A stretch of 64,000 bases of DNA from contig JBGAGK010000002.1 of assembly GCA_044226785.1 (NCBI GenBank), forward strand, positions 124,001 through 188,000. The letters are read 5' to 3'. The DNA is from TMP-86 sp039807285 (GTDB lineage: Bacteria; Pseudomonadota; Gammaproteobacteria; Steroidobacterales; Steroidobacteraceae). Position numbers and translations under genes: made by a program. Under the pieces are notes generated by a model. That model made no database searches. It had not been told where the DNA came from and saw only the letters and a program-made list of their open reading frames with translations. Each line of letters opens with the position of its first letter. Positions within the stretch are counted from its first letter, which is position 1. Positions 8,467 through 15,890 of this stretch are shown here, in pieces.

Positions 8467-8885
8467 ACCTGCGGCACCGGACCCGTGACGATCCGGAGAT
8501 CAACCTGATCAACATGATCGACGTGCTGCTGGTGCTGCTGATATTTTTCATGGTTTCGAGCACCTTCCAGCAGGAAGGCCGCATGATCGTGCGTCTTCCG
8601 CAGGCCAATGAGGCTCCCTTGCCCGCATCCCCGCCGGTGGCCCTGACCATCACCGTGACTGCAGAAGGGTCGTATCGCGTCAATGACAGGACCCTGGTCA
8701 ACAATGCCGCGCAGACTCTGCGTGCGGCCCTGCTCAAGGAAGCGGGCAGCGCGAGGGGCCCGTTGACCATCCGGGCCGATGCGCGCGCCACGCATCAGGC
8801 CGTGGTCACGGCCATGGACGTGGCCGGCCGCCTGGGTTTCACGCAGATGAACATCGCCACCATCCAGCCGGAAGCAAGCCCTTGA
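8463..8885 (+). CDS. exbD: ExbD/TolR-type proton channel subunit
   Basis: Encodes 140 residues. A short cytoplasmic N-terminus (with INLINMIDVLLVLLIFFMV) leads into one membrane helix at about 16-36; the aspartate in NMIDVLLVL is the conserved proton-binding residue of the ExbD/TolR family. The rest is a small periplasmic domain. It overlaps exbB by four bases and msbA follows at once, so the three are surely co-transcribed. Location in front of msbA-lpxK is also seen in other gammaproteobacteria. Confidence 0.92.
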   Translation: MNLRHRTRDDPEINLINMIDVLLVLLIFFMVSSTFQQEGRMIVRLPQANEAPLPASPPVALTITVTAEGSYRVNDRTLVNNAAQTLRAALLKEAGSARGPLTIRADARATHQAVVTAMDVAGRLGFTQMNIATIQPEASP

Positions 8886-8890
8886 ATGGG

Positions 8891-10648
8891 ATGCCCGGCG
8901 AGCGGCCTGCCGGCACGGGCGATGATTCCTGGGCCATCTATCGGCGCCTGCTGGGCTATGCCCGGCCTTACGTGCCGCAATTCGCGATCGGCGTGGTGGG
9001 CATGCTGCTGTTCGCCGGCACCGAATCATCACTGGCCTGGCTGGTGCAGTCATTTCTCAAGGGAGCCTTCGTCAAGCAGAATCCGCAGATCCTGTGGATG
9101 ATTCCGACCGGCGTGGTGATCCTGTTCACCATCCGGGGGATCGGAGACTACGTGGCCAACTATTATCCCGGCTGGGTGGGTCGACAGGTGGTCAAGAAGC
9201 TCCGTCAGGAAGTGTTTTCGCATTACCTGCGGCTGCCCAGCGCGTGTCTGGATGTGCAGCAGTCGGGGCACCTGCTGTCCAAGCTGACCTACAACATCGA
9301 GCTGGTGGCCGCTGCAGCCACCAATGCCGCAATTTCCATGATCCGGGACAGCCTGACCATTCTGGGTCTGCTGGTGACGATTTTCGTGATGAACTGGAAG
9401 CTGGCGGCGTTCAGCCTGCTCGCGGCTCCGGCGATCGCCTGGCTGATGCAGACCGCCAATCGCCTGTTCCGGCGCTACAGTGCACGCATCCAGAGCTCCA
9501 TGGGCGAAGTGACGCGCGTCGCCAAGGAGTCGATCGACGCGCATCGGCTGATCAAGATGTTCAATGCGGAAGAACACCAATCCGCGCGGTTCGAGGAAGT
9601 CAACGAGCGCAATCGCTTCCAGAACATGAAGCTGGTCCGCGCGCAGTCGATCAGCAACCCGGTGGTGCAGCTGATCGCCTCGATGGGTCTGGCCAGCGTG
9701 CTGTACGTATCGATCAGCCAGGTCTTTGCACACGCCCTGCAGGTGGACAGGTTCTTCGGCTTCCTGACCGCGCTGATGCTCATCACCTCACCGCTCCGTC
9801 GCCTGGTCAACGTCAGCGGTCCTCTGCAGCAGGGCATTGCTGCCGGCCAGAGCGTGTTCGAACTGCTCGACCAGCCGATCGAGGACAGTGGTGGAGATCA
9901 ACCGTTGGTGCGCGCGCGCGGTGATCTGGAGTTTCGTGATGTGTGCTTCGAGTACGACACGGGCAAGGGGCCGGTGCTCAGTCACGTCAGCTTCAAGGTG
10001 ACGGCCGGCCAGACCGTGGCCATCGTCGGGTCATCGGGCAGCGGCAAGTCCACGCTGGTCAGCCTGGTTCCCCGTTTCTACGACGTGGTTTCCGGCGAGA
10101 TCCTGCTCGACGGAGTCGACATCCGCAGATATGGATTGCATGCCCTGCGCGAGCAGATCAGCATGGTCAGCCAGGAGGTGGTCCTGTTCCAGGACACCAT
10201 CCGCAACAACATTCTGTTCAACGACGCCAGGCGCAGCACCCAGGAAGTCGAGGCGGCGGCGCGCGCGGCCAATGTCCTGGAGTTCGCCAATGATCTGCCC
10301 CAGGGACTGGACACGGTCCTCAACGATCGCGGCCAGAACCTGTCCGGGGGGCAGCGACAGCGCATCTCGATTGCACGCGCCCTGCTCAAGGACGCGCCAA
10401 TCCTCATCCTGGACGAGGCCACGGCCGCGCTGGACAATGAATCCGAGCGGCGTGTCCAGCAGGAACTGGCGGTGCTGATGCGCGGGCGGACGACCCTGGT
10501 GATCGCGCACCGGCTGTCCACGGTGGAAAATGCTGACTGCATCATCGTGCTGGAGCAGGGGCGTATCGCCGAGGCTGGTACCCATGGTGAGCTGCTGTCG
10601 CGTGGTGGGGTGTACGCGGCGTTGCACGGGATGCATTTCAGGGCATGA
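8891..10648 (+). CDS. msbA: Lipid A export ATP-binding/permease MsbA
   Basis: Encodes 585 residues of a half-size ABC exporter that flips lipid A-core across the inner membrane. The N-terminal transmembrane domain spans about 20-320 (six helices). The nucleotide-binding domain carries Walker A GSSGSGKST near 379, signature LSGGQRQR near 482, Walker B ILILDEATAALD and the H-loop IAHRLST. Length and the location next to lpxK support MsbA rather than another exporter. The ATG at 8891 is used here; a TTG at 8882 overlapping the exbD stop is the alternative. The stop overlaps the lpxK start by four bases. Confidence 0.95.
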   Translation: MPGERPAGTGDDSWAIYRRLLGYARPYVPQFAIGVVGMLLFAGTESSLAWLVQSFLKGAFVKQNPQILWMIPTGVVILFTIRGIGDYVANYYPGWVGRQVVKKLRQEVFSHYLRLPSACLDVQQSGHLLSKLTYNIELVAAAATNAAISMIRDSLTILGLLVTIFVMNWKLAAFSLLAAPAIAWLMQTANRLFRRYSARIQSSMGEVTRVAKESIDAHRLIKMFNAEEHQSARFEEVNERNRFQNMKLVRAQSISNPVVQLIASMGLASVLYVSISQVFAHALQVDRFFGFLTALMLITSPLRRLVNVSGPLQQGIAAGQSVFELLDQPIEDSGGDQPLVRARGDLEFRDVCFEYDTGKGPVLSHVSFKVTAGQTVAIVGSSGSGKSTLVSLVPRFYDVVSGEILLDGVDIRRYGLHALREQISMVSQEVVLFQDTIRNNILFNDARRSTQEVEAAARAANVLEFANDLPQGLDTVLNDRGQNLSGGQRQRISIARALLKDAPILILDEATAALDNESERRVQQELAVLMRGRTTLVIAHRLSTVENADCIIVLEQGRIAEAGTHGELLSRGGVYAALHGMHFRA

Positions 10649-11673
10649 GAGGCGGGCCGGAGCGGGGGTCGACGCAGGCCTGGATCAACCGGATCTGGTA
10701 TGGTCGTGGGGCGCCCTGGTGGGCGATACCGGCATCGCTCCTGTTCGCGGGGGTCACGGTTCTGCGCCGTGGCCTGTATCGGTGGGGCTGCCTGCCGCGC
10801 AAGCGCCTGTCACGCCCGGTGATCGTGGTGGGCAACCTGAGTGTCGGTGGCACGGGCAAGACTCCGCTGGTGTGCTGGCTGACGCAGCAGTTGCACCGGC
10901 GGGGCTGGATGCCCGGTATCGTGATCCGTGGACACGGCGGTTCGCAGCGGAGTCCGTATCTCATCGGAGAAGGCGGTGATGCCGACCCCAAACGCTTTGG
11001 AGATGAAGCCGTGCTGCTTGCCAGGCGCACCGGGCGGCCGGTGGCGGTCGGCCGTGACCGCCCGGCCGCAGCGCAGCGGCTCATCGATGCAGGCTGCAAT
11101 GTCATCATCAGTGATGACGGCTTGCAGCATTATCGTCTGGTTCGCGACATCGAAATTGCGGTGGTCGATGGTGACCGGGGCCTGGGCAATGGCTGGATGC
11201 TTCCGGCCGGCCCGTTGCGTGAACCCAGATCACGGCTGGAGTCGGTCGATGCAGTGGTCGTGAACGGTGGGCGCGGACACCTGGCGGGTGCGCTGGCGAT
11301 GACGCTGGATGCCGAGCAGGCCGTGGGACTGCTGGACGGGCAGCCGAGGCCACTGTCGGGCTTTGCGGGCAGCCGGGTGCATGCGGTGGCCGGCATCGGC
11401 AACCCGGATCGCTTCTTCAACATGTTGCGCACCCATGGTGTGCAGGTGTCCGGCCGGGCGCTGGATGATCATGTCGTATTCACGCGGGCGATGATTTCAT
11501 TCGATGATGATCTGCCTGTGCTGATGACCGAGAAGGATGCCGTGAAGTGCAGCGAAATCGTCGATGCGCGACACTACTATGTACCGGTATCGGCGCGGTT
11601 CGGATCCGCCGATGAGGCGTCGCTCATGAGCGTGATCGAACGCGTGCTTCCCGGGCAGCCACGGTCCGCCTGA
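10645..11673 (+). CDS. lpxK: Tetraacyldisaccharide 4'-kinase LpxK
   Basis: Encodes 342 residues of the kinase that phosphorylates the lipid A disaccharide at the 4' position to make lipid IVA, at the inner face of the membrane. One N-terminal hydrophobic segment (about 23-42) is followed by VIVVGNLSVGGTGKTPLV, the LpxK P-loop with the family-specific NLSVGGTGKTP block. The catalytic region has IISDDGLQHYRL, and MLPAGPLREP follows. Length is normal. The ATG overlaps the msbA stop, giving an msbA-lpxK pair as in E. coli. Confidence 0.96.
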   Translation: MRGGPERGSTQAWINRIWYGRGAPWWAIPASLLFAGVTVLRRGLYRWGCLPRKRLSRPVIVVGNLSVGGTGKTPLVCWLTQQLHRRGWMPGIVIRGHGGSQRSPYLIGEGGDADPKRFGDEAVLLARRTGRPVAVGRDRPAAAQRLIDAGCNVIISDDGLQHYRLVRDIEIAVVDGDRGLGNGWMLPAGPLREPRSRLESVDAVVVNGGRGHLAGALAMTLDAEQAVGLLDGQPRPLSGFAGSRVHAVAGIGNPDRFFNMLRTHGVQVSGRALDDHVVFTRAMISFDDDLPVLMTEKDAVKCSEIVDARHYYVPVSARFGSADEASLMSVIERVLPGQPRSA

Positions 11674-11688
11674 GAGGAGGAGAGGAAT

Positions 11689-11883
11689 TTGGACAGACAC
11701 CTGCTTGATCTTCTGGTATGCCCTTTGTGCAAGGGCCCGCTGCAACTGGTGCAGTCGCAGGGGCAGAGCGAGCTCCTGTGCCGTGCCGAGCGTCTGGCTT
11801 ACCCGATCAGGGATGACATTCCGGTCATGCTGCCGGAGGAGGCCAGGTCGCTGACAGCGGATGATCCGCTGTTGCAGCGGTGA
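11689..11883 (+). CDS. ycaR: Trm112/YcaR family small zinc-ribbon protein
   Basis: Encodes 64 residues of the UPF0434/Trm112 family, small proteins found between lpxK and kdsB in many proteobacteria. LLDLLVCPLCKGPL at the N-terminus has a CPxC pair; the second pair usual in the family is reduced to a single cysteine (LLCRAERLAYPI), so zinc binding may be partial. AYPIRDDIPVMLPEEAR is the conserved end. The start is a TTG at 11689, unusual but preceded by a strong GAGGAGGAGAGG site at 11672-11685. Its role here is unproven; Trm112 relatives activate methyltransferases. Confidence 0.9.
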   Translation: MDRHLLDLLVCPLCKGPLQLVQSQGQSELLCRAERLAYPIRDDIPVMLPEEARSLTADDPLLQR

Positions 11884-11890
11884 CAGTCTG

Positions 11891-12664
11891 ATGGACATCG
11901 GCCCGGTGCCGTTCGACGTCATCATTCCGGCACGTCACGATTCCACGCGATTGCCTGGCAAGCCGTTGCTGGATCTGTGCGGCAGGCCCATGATCCAGTG
12001 GGTCTGGGAGCGTGCATGTGCCAGCGGTGCCGGTGAGGTCATCATCGCAACCGATGACGTACGCGTCGAAATCGCATGCCGGACCTTCGGGGCGAAAGTG
12101 GAGCTGACTGCCTCGACGCATGCATCCGGCACCGACCGTCTCGCGGAGATCGTGAACCGGCGCGGGTTCACGGACGATCATGTCATCGTCAACGTGCAGG
12201 GCGATGAGCCGCTGGTTCCTCCCGGGGTCATCGCCGCGCTGGCTCACACCCTGCAGGAACGCGCGGATTGCGACATCGCCACTCCGGTGACGCATGTCGA
12301 ATCGGAAGCCCAATGGCGGGATCCCAATTGCGTCAAGGTCGTGGGAGACCTTTCCGGGCATGCCCTGTATTTCTCCCGCGCACCCATACCCTGGCCACGC
12401 GATGGGCAGGCGGAGCCGGGGTTTGCGGGGGGCTGGCGGCACATCGGCCTGTATGCCTGGCGATCCGGTTCCTTGCGCCGGTTCACGGCATGGGAGCCCA
12501 GTTCGCTCGAAAGCATCGAAAAGCTCGAACAGTTGCGTGCCCTGGAGCATGGCATGCGCATCCATCTGCTGCCTCTCACGGCGGGATTTCCTGCCGGGGT
12601 GGATACGATTCAGGACCTTGCGCGCGTGCGCGCAGTCCTGGAAGCCGGGGGCGCAGGGGGCTGA
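11891..12664 (+). CDS. kdsB: 3-deoxy-manno-octulosonate cytidylyltransferase KdsB
   Basis: Encodes 257 residues of the cytosolic enzyme that makes CMP-Kdo for lipopolysaccharide core synthesis. The nucleotidyltransferase signature is clear: VIIPARHDSTRLPGKPLLD at the N-terminus, IVNVQGDEPLVPP for the metal-binding aspartate region, YFSRAPIPWPRD and GGWRHIGLYAWR further on. The ATG at 11891 is eight bases after the ycaR stop; an upstream in-frame ATG at 11861 would overlap ycaR and is less likely. It ends the exbB-kdsB operon and is convergent with the quinone oxidoreductase gene 24 bp away. Confidence 0.96.
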   Translation: MDIGPVPFDVIIPARHDSTRLPGKPLLDLCGRPMIQWVWERACASGAGEVIIATDDVRVEIACRTFGAKVELTASTHASGTDRLAEIVNRRGFTDDHVIVNVQGDEPLVPPGVIAALAHTLQERADCDIATPVTHVESEAQWRDPNCVKVVGDLSGHALYFSRAPIPWPRDGQAEPGFAGGWRHIGLYAWRSGSLRRFTAWEPSSLESIEKLEQLRALEHGMRIHLLPLTAGFPAGVDTIQDLARVRAVLEAGGAGG

Positions 12665-12688
12665 CGATCAGGCCGGCCCGGCGATTTC

Positions 12689-13666
12689 TCAGGTGCTCAT
12701 GGTGAGCAGGATCTTGCCGATGTGTTCGCCGCTTTCCATGCGCCGGTGGGCGGCCTGGGCTTCCGACATGGAAAACGTCCGGTCGACGACGATGCGGAAT
12801 GTTCCGCCCGAGATCGAAGGCCACACGTACTGCAGCAGTTCACGCTTGACCTCGGCCTTGAACTGCGTTGACCTCGGCCGCAGGGTCGAACCGGTGATCG
12901 TGGCGCGCTTCTGCATGACCTTGAGCAGGTTGATGGTCGAGGTCGCACCTCCTTGCGTTGCGATCACGACAAGCCGTCCATCCTCGGCCAGGGCATCGAT
13001 GTTCCGTGCAGTGTATTCGCCGGCGATCATGTCCAGGATCACCTGTACGCCCACGCGGGTCAGATCGCGCACGGCAGCCACGAAGTCCTGGGTCCGGTAG
13101 TTGATTGGCGTGGCACCCAGGGACTCGCAAAACCGGCATTTTTCATCGCTTCCGGCCGTGGCCAGAACACGGGCGCCCCGCGCCCGCGCAAGCTGGATGG
13201 CCGTGACGCCGATCCCGCTGGTTCCGCCATGCACCAGCAGCGTCTCTCCCGCACCCAGCCGTCCGAACATGAAGACATTGCTCCACACCGTGAAGCAGGC
13301 CTCCGGGAGCGCGGCTCCCTCTATCAGGTCCACACCCACCGGCAACGGCAGCACCTGCGCTTCCGGAGCGCAGACGTATTCGGCGTAGCCACCTCCCTGC
13401 AGCAAGGCGCATACCAGGTCACCTTCATGGAATTCGGTGACTCCGGCTCCCAACTGCTCGACGATGCCGGAAACCTCCAGACCCGGATGCGCGGGTGCGC
13501 CTGCCGGCGCAGGGTACTTGCCCTGACGCTGAAGCAGATCGGCACGATTCAGTCCGGCCGCGGATACCTTGATCAGCACTTCACCGCTGCCCGGTGTCGG
13601 TACGGCACGTTCCGCCAGCCTCAGCACCTCCGGCCCGCCGGTCCCCTGGATGTCGACGATTTTCAT
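12689..13666 (-). CDS. NAD(P)H:quinone oxidoreductase, zinc-independent MDR family
   Basis: Encodes 325 residues of the medium-chain reductase family, of the PIG3/quinone oxidoreductase branch (reduction of quinones with NADPH, cytosolic). Residues 1-130 are the GroES-like domain with AAGLNRADLLQRQGKYPAP; the Rossmann domain has LVHGGTSGIGVTAIQLARA. Zinc ligands of alcohol dehydrogenases are absent, as expected. The start is ATG 13666 (MKIVDIQG) or ATG 13672, two codons earlier; a TATAAT at 13674-13679 stands just before it. It is convergent with kdsB and follows the outer-membrane-like gene on the same strand. Confidence 0.9.
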   Translation of the reverse strand: MKIVDIQGTGGPEVLRLAERAVPTPGSGEVLIKVSAAGLNRADLLQRQGKYPAPAGAPAHPGLEVSGIVEQLGAGVTEFHEGDLVCALLQGGGYAEYVCAPEAQVLPLPVGVDLIEGAALPEACFTVWSNVFMFGRLGAGETLLVHGGTSGIGVTAIQLARARGARVLATAGSDEKCRFCESLGATPINYRTQDFVAAVRDLTRVGVQVILDMIAGEYTARNIDALAEDGRLVVIATQGGATSTINLLKVMQKRATITGSTLRPRSTQFKAEVKRELLQYVWPSISGGTFRIVVDRTFSMSEAQAAHRRMESGEHIGKILLTMST

Positions 13667-13673
13667 GGGCATG

Positions 13674-13679
13674 ATTATA
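13674..13679 (-). promoter_or_regulatory. Candidate -10 box of the quinone oxidoreductase gene
   Basis: A perfect TATAAT on the minus strand ends seven bases before the ATG at 13666. With the usual spacing the transcript would begin at that ATG. No clear -35 box was found. Confidence 0.45.
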
Positions 13680-13688
13680 AGGCGATGG

Positions 13689-14552
13689 TCAGAAGGGTGA
13701 GCCAAACACCAGTCTGAGGGCTGCCAGTGAATCACCGAACCGGAATCCGATCCCGAGCCGGGGAATGGGTATTTTCCACAGGTACAGTGGTTCCATGCTG
13801 CCGAAGGTGACTCCGGCCTCCCATTGAACCGCTGCAACCCGGCCGGCATCAGGGGCCAGTGGGGGCGCTGGCCGCTGCAGGTACCACTCATTGAGAAGAT
13901 ATGGCCCGACATCCAGTGCATGGCCACGGATGGCAAAGTGAAGCCCAGAGCGGGCTTCAAGGCCTGTGGACAGTCGCAGCATGGCATCCTTGCCGATGTC
14001 CCTGAAATGGGTCTCGGCGTAGATGAGGGCCGTCTGGAAATGCAATCGCCAGGGGCCCTGATCAATCGAGCGCCCAGCGCTGCTCCCCAGGGCCCAGGTC
14101 AGCGCATCGGCGGTGCTCGTGCGTTCCTTGGCGATGCCGACCTGGCCGCGCAGGCTCAGGGTCCAGTCACGAGGGGCCAGATGCGAAAGCTCCACGCCGG
14201 GCACGAAGCTTGCCGTATCAAGGCTGTGCGGGAGCGGGGCCTGAAGCACATCCTCGACCCGGTAATCGTAGAAACCCAGGGTGACCGGCATCAACAGGCG
14301 GATGCCCCAGTGGTCGACACCCGGATCCCGGATGTTCCAGCCCAGAGGCAGGCGATAGATCTGGATGGTGCGGCCCTCGGCGGAGTAGACGCCTGAACCG
14401 ATCTGGCTTGCGAAGGAAAAGTCGGCAATGCTCTGGCGGGGGCTTGCCGCCTGGACATCCTGAGCCAGCGTGCCGGCGAGCGCTGATCCGCAGACAAGCG
14501 CTGCACCCCGGCATGAGCGGAGCCAGCCGCGCGTGAATCGGGTCAGTGTCAT
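13689..14552 (-). CDS. Exported outer-membrane-like protein, unknown function
   Basis: Encodes 287 residues. The first 36 residues are a Sec signal peptide ending at QAAS. The rest alternates short hydrophobic and polar stretches with many aromatic residues and ends in LVFGSPF, whose terminal phenylalanine is the usual outer-membrane beta-barrel signal. DUF6268-like and related barrel families look like this, but I cannot assign one. The ATG at 14552 is divergent from the phosphatase gene, with 21 bp between the two starts. A role in the envelope is inferred from the signal peptide and C-terminus only. Confidence 0.75.
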   Translation of the reverse strand: MTLTRFTRGWLRSCRGAALVCGSALAGTLAQDVQAASPRQSIADFSFASQIGSGVYSAEGRTIQIYRLPLGWNIRDPGVDHWGIRLLMPVTLGFYDYRVEDVLQAPLPHSLDTASFVPGVELSHLAPRDWTLSLRGQVGIAKERTSTADALTWALGSSAGRSIDQGPWRLHFQTALIYAETHFRDIGKDAMLRLSTGLEARSGLHFAIRGHALDVGPYLLNEWYLQRPAPPLAPDAGRVAAVQWEAGVTFGSMEPLYLWKIPIPRLGIGFRFGDSLAALRLVFGSPF

Positions 14553-14561
14553 GATGGCTGC

Positions 14562-14567
14562 TAGAAT
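14562..14567 (+). promoter_or_regulatory. Candidate -10 box of the phosphatase gene
   Basis: TAGAAT ends six bases before the ATG at 14574 in the 21-bp divergent gap, so a transcript would begin at or next to the start codon. No good -35 is visible. Confidence 0.4.
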
Positions 14568-14573
14568 TGCCCG

Positions 14574-15041
14574 ATGCGCGTACTGTTCGTCTGTCTGGGG
14601 AACATCTGCCGAAGTCCGACTGCCGAGGGGGTTGCACGACATCTGGCGCTGGCAGCGGGTGTCAGTGATGCATGGCAATTCGATTCGGCAGGAACGGCAG
14701 ACTACCATGTCGGTGCCGCTCCGGATCCGCGCAGCCAGGATGCGGCCCTTCGCAGGGGCGTAGATCTGGCTGACCTGCGCGCGAGGCAGGTGAACGACGG
14801 GGATTTTCGCGCCTTCGATCTCATCCTCGCCATGGACCAGCACAACCTCGTCACCTTGCGAAAGCTCCAGCCCACTGCGGCTACGGCGCGGCTGGGCCTG
14901 ATCATGGAGCATGCGCCGCAACCGGGATGCCTCGAGGTTCCGGATCCGTACTACGGAAGCGGGCGGGATTTCGAGATCGTCCTGGATCTGTGTTTTGCTG
15001 CATGTGGCGGACTGATCTCCCGCGCCTCGGGCAGCAGGTAG
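14574..15041 (+). CDS. Low-molecular-weight protein-tyrosine phosphatase
   Basis: Encodes 155 residues. The catalytic P-loop VCLGNICRSPTAEG near residue 6 has the CX5RS motif (nucleophile cysteine 7, arginine 13), and DPYYG near residue 122 supplies the general acid aspartate. The fold is complete and of normal length. Bacterial members act on tyrosine kinases of polysaccharide export or on small molecules; no kinase or export gene lies nearby, so the substrate is unknown. The DUF4184 gene starts nine bases after its stop and is probably co-transcribed. Confidence 0.95.
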   Translation: MRVLFVCLGNICRSPTAEGVARHLALAAGVSDAWQFDSAGTADYHVGAAPDPRSQDAALRRGVDLADLRARQVNDGDFRAFDLILAMDQHNLVTLRKLQPTAATARLGLIMEHAPQPGCLEVPDPYYGSGRDFEIVLDLCFAACGGLISRASGSR

Positions 15042-15050
15042 CGCGAACCA

Positions 15051-15842
15051 GTGCCTTTCACGATATCCCATGTGGCCGCAGTACTGCCGTTCTCCCGGCC
15101 ATTGAACCGGTGGCGCGCGTTGTCTGCCGTCGTCATTGGCAGCATGGTGCCGGACTTTGCGTTCCTGCTTCCCTGGGAGGTCTCCAGGGTGCAGTCGCAC
15201 AGCATCGCCGGCCTGTTCGGGTTCTGTCTGCCCGTGGGGCTGGCCAGCTACTGGGTCTTCGAGTATGTGGTCAAGCCGGCAGCCTGGGAGGTGCTGCCGG
15301 ACGAGGCGCATCGCCGCAGCAGGGAGCTCGCGCGCCCTGATCCGATCGGGAGCCCCCTTCAGTGGCTTATCGCTGCCGCGGGAATCCTCGTCGGGGCAGT
15401 CACGCATCTCGCATGGGATGCCTTCACGCACCCGGGGACGCGGGGCGAACGCATGTTCCCTGTGTTGGGAAATCCCGTGGATTTCGTCGGCTCCACGGTT
15501 CCCGCCTTCGAGATCATCCAGCAGTTGAGTTCGGTCCTTGGTCTGGCGCTGGTCATCCATCTGTTGTGGCGGGACATGCGTGGTTCATCTGCCGGCACGC
15601 TGCAGGATCCGCGCGCGCTGGATCCCGGTGCACGGCACCGATGGATGCTGGGCTACGTGGGCGCGGCAGTCCTGTTCTGTGCGATATCGGTGAAGCTCAC
15701 CTGGATGACCGAGCGCTACGGCAAGTCCTGGTCCTTCATCTACTCGGCATTTGGTGTCGGCGCGCTGCGTGGCCTGCTGTTTTCCTTGCTGACCGTCAGC
15801 GCGCTGCTGCGGGCAAGACTGGCGGCGATGAGCCGGCAGTGA
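15051..15842 (+). CDS. DUF4184 family integral membrane protein
   Basis: Encodes 263 residues with about six membrane helices. MPFTISHVAAVLPF at the N-terminus, IGSMVPDFAFLL, and HLAWDAFTHPGTRG near residue 122 form the DUF4184 signature: histidines and aspartates next to helices, resembling metal-dependent membrane hydrolases of the DUF457/YdjM type. Function is unknown. The start is a GTG at 15051, which gives the conserved N-terminus. It is convergent with rne, with a perfect GC-rich hairpin in between. Confidence 0.85.
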   Translation: MPFTISHVAAVLPFSRPLNRWRALSAVVIGSMVPDFAFLLPWEVSRVQSHSIAGLFGFCLPVGLASYWVFEYVVKPAAWEVLPDEAHRRSRELARPDPIGSPLQWLIAAAGILVGAVTHLAWDAFTHPGTRGERMFPVLGNPVDFVGSTVPAFEIIQQLSSVLGLALVIHLLWRDMRGSSAGTLQDPRALDPGARHRWMLGYVGAAVLFCAISVKLTWMTERYGKSWSFIYSAFGVGALRGLLFSLLTVSALLRARLAAMSRQ

Positions 15843-15849
15843 AGATCGC

Positions 15850-15878
15850 GTGGGCCGGGCACAACTGGCCCGGCCCAC
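15850..15878. terminator. GC-rich hairpin between convergent DUF4184 gene and rne
   Basis: A perfect 11-bp inverted repeat (GTGGGCCGGGC, seven-base loop, complementary arm) fills the short gap between the two convergent genes. No T-run follows on either strand, so efficient intrinsic termination is not certain, but the position suggests a shared terminator. Confidence 0.6.
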
Positions 15879-15890
15879 AAATGTCCATGT

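Noticed and set aside
13689..15560. 623-codon minus-strand reading including the outer-membrane-like gene
   Set aside because: The part above 14552 is antisense of the phosphatase and DUF4184 genes; a signal peptide begins at the ATG at 14552.
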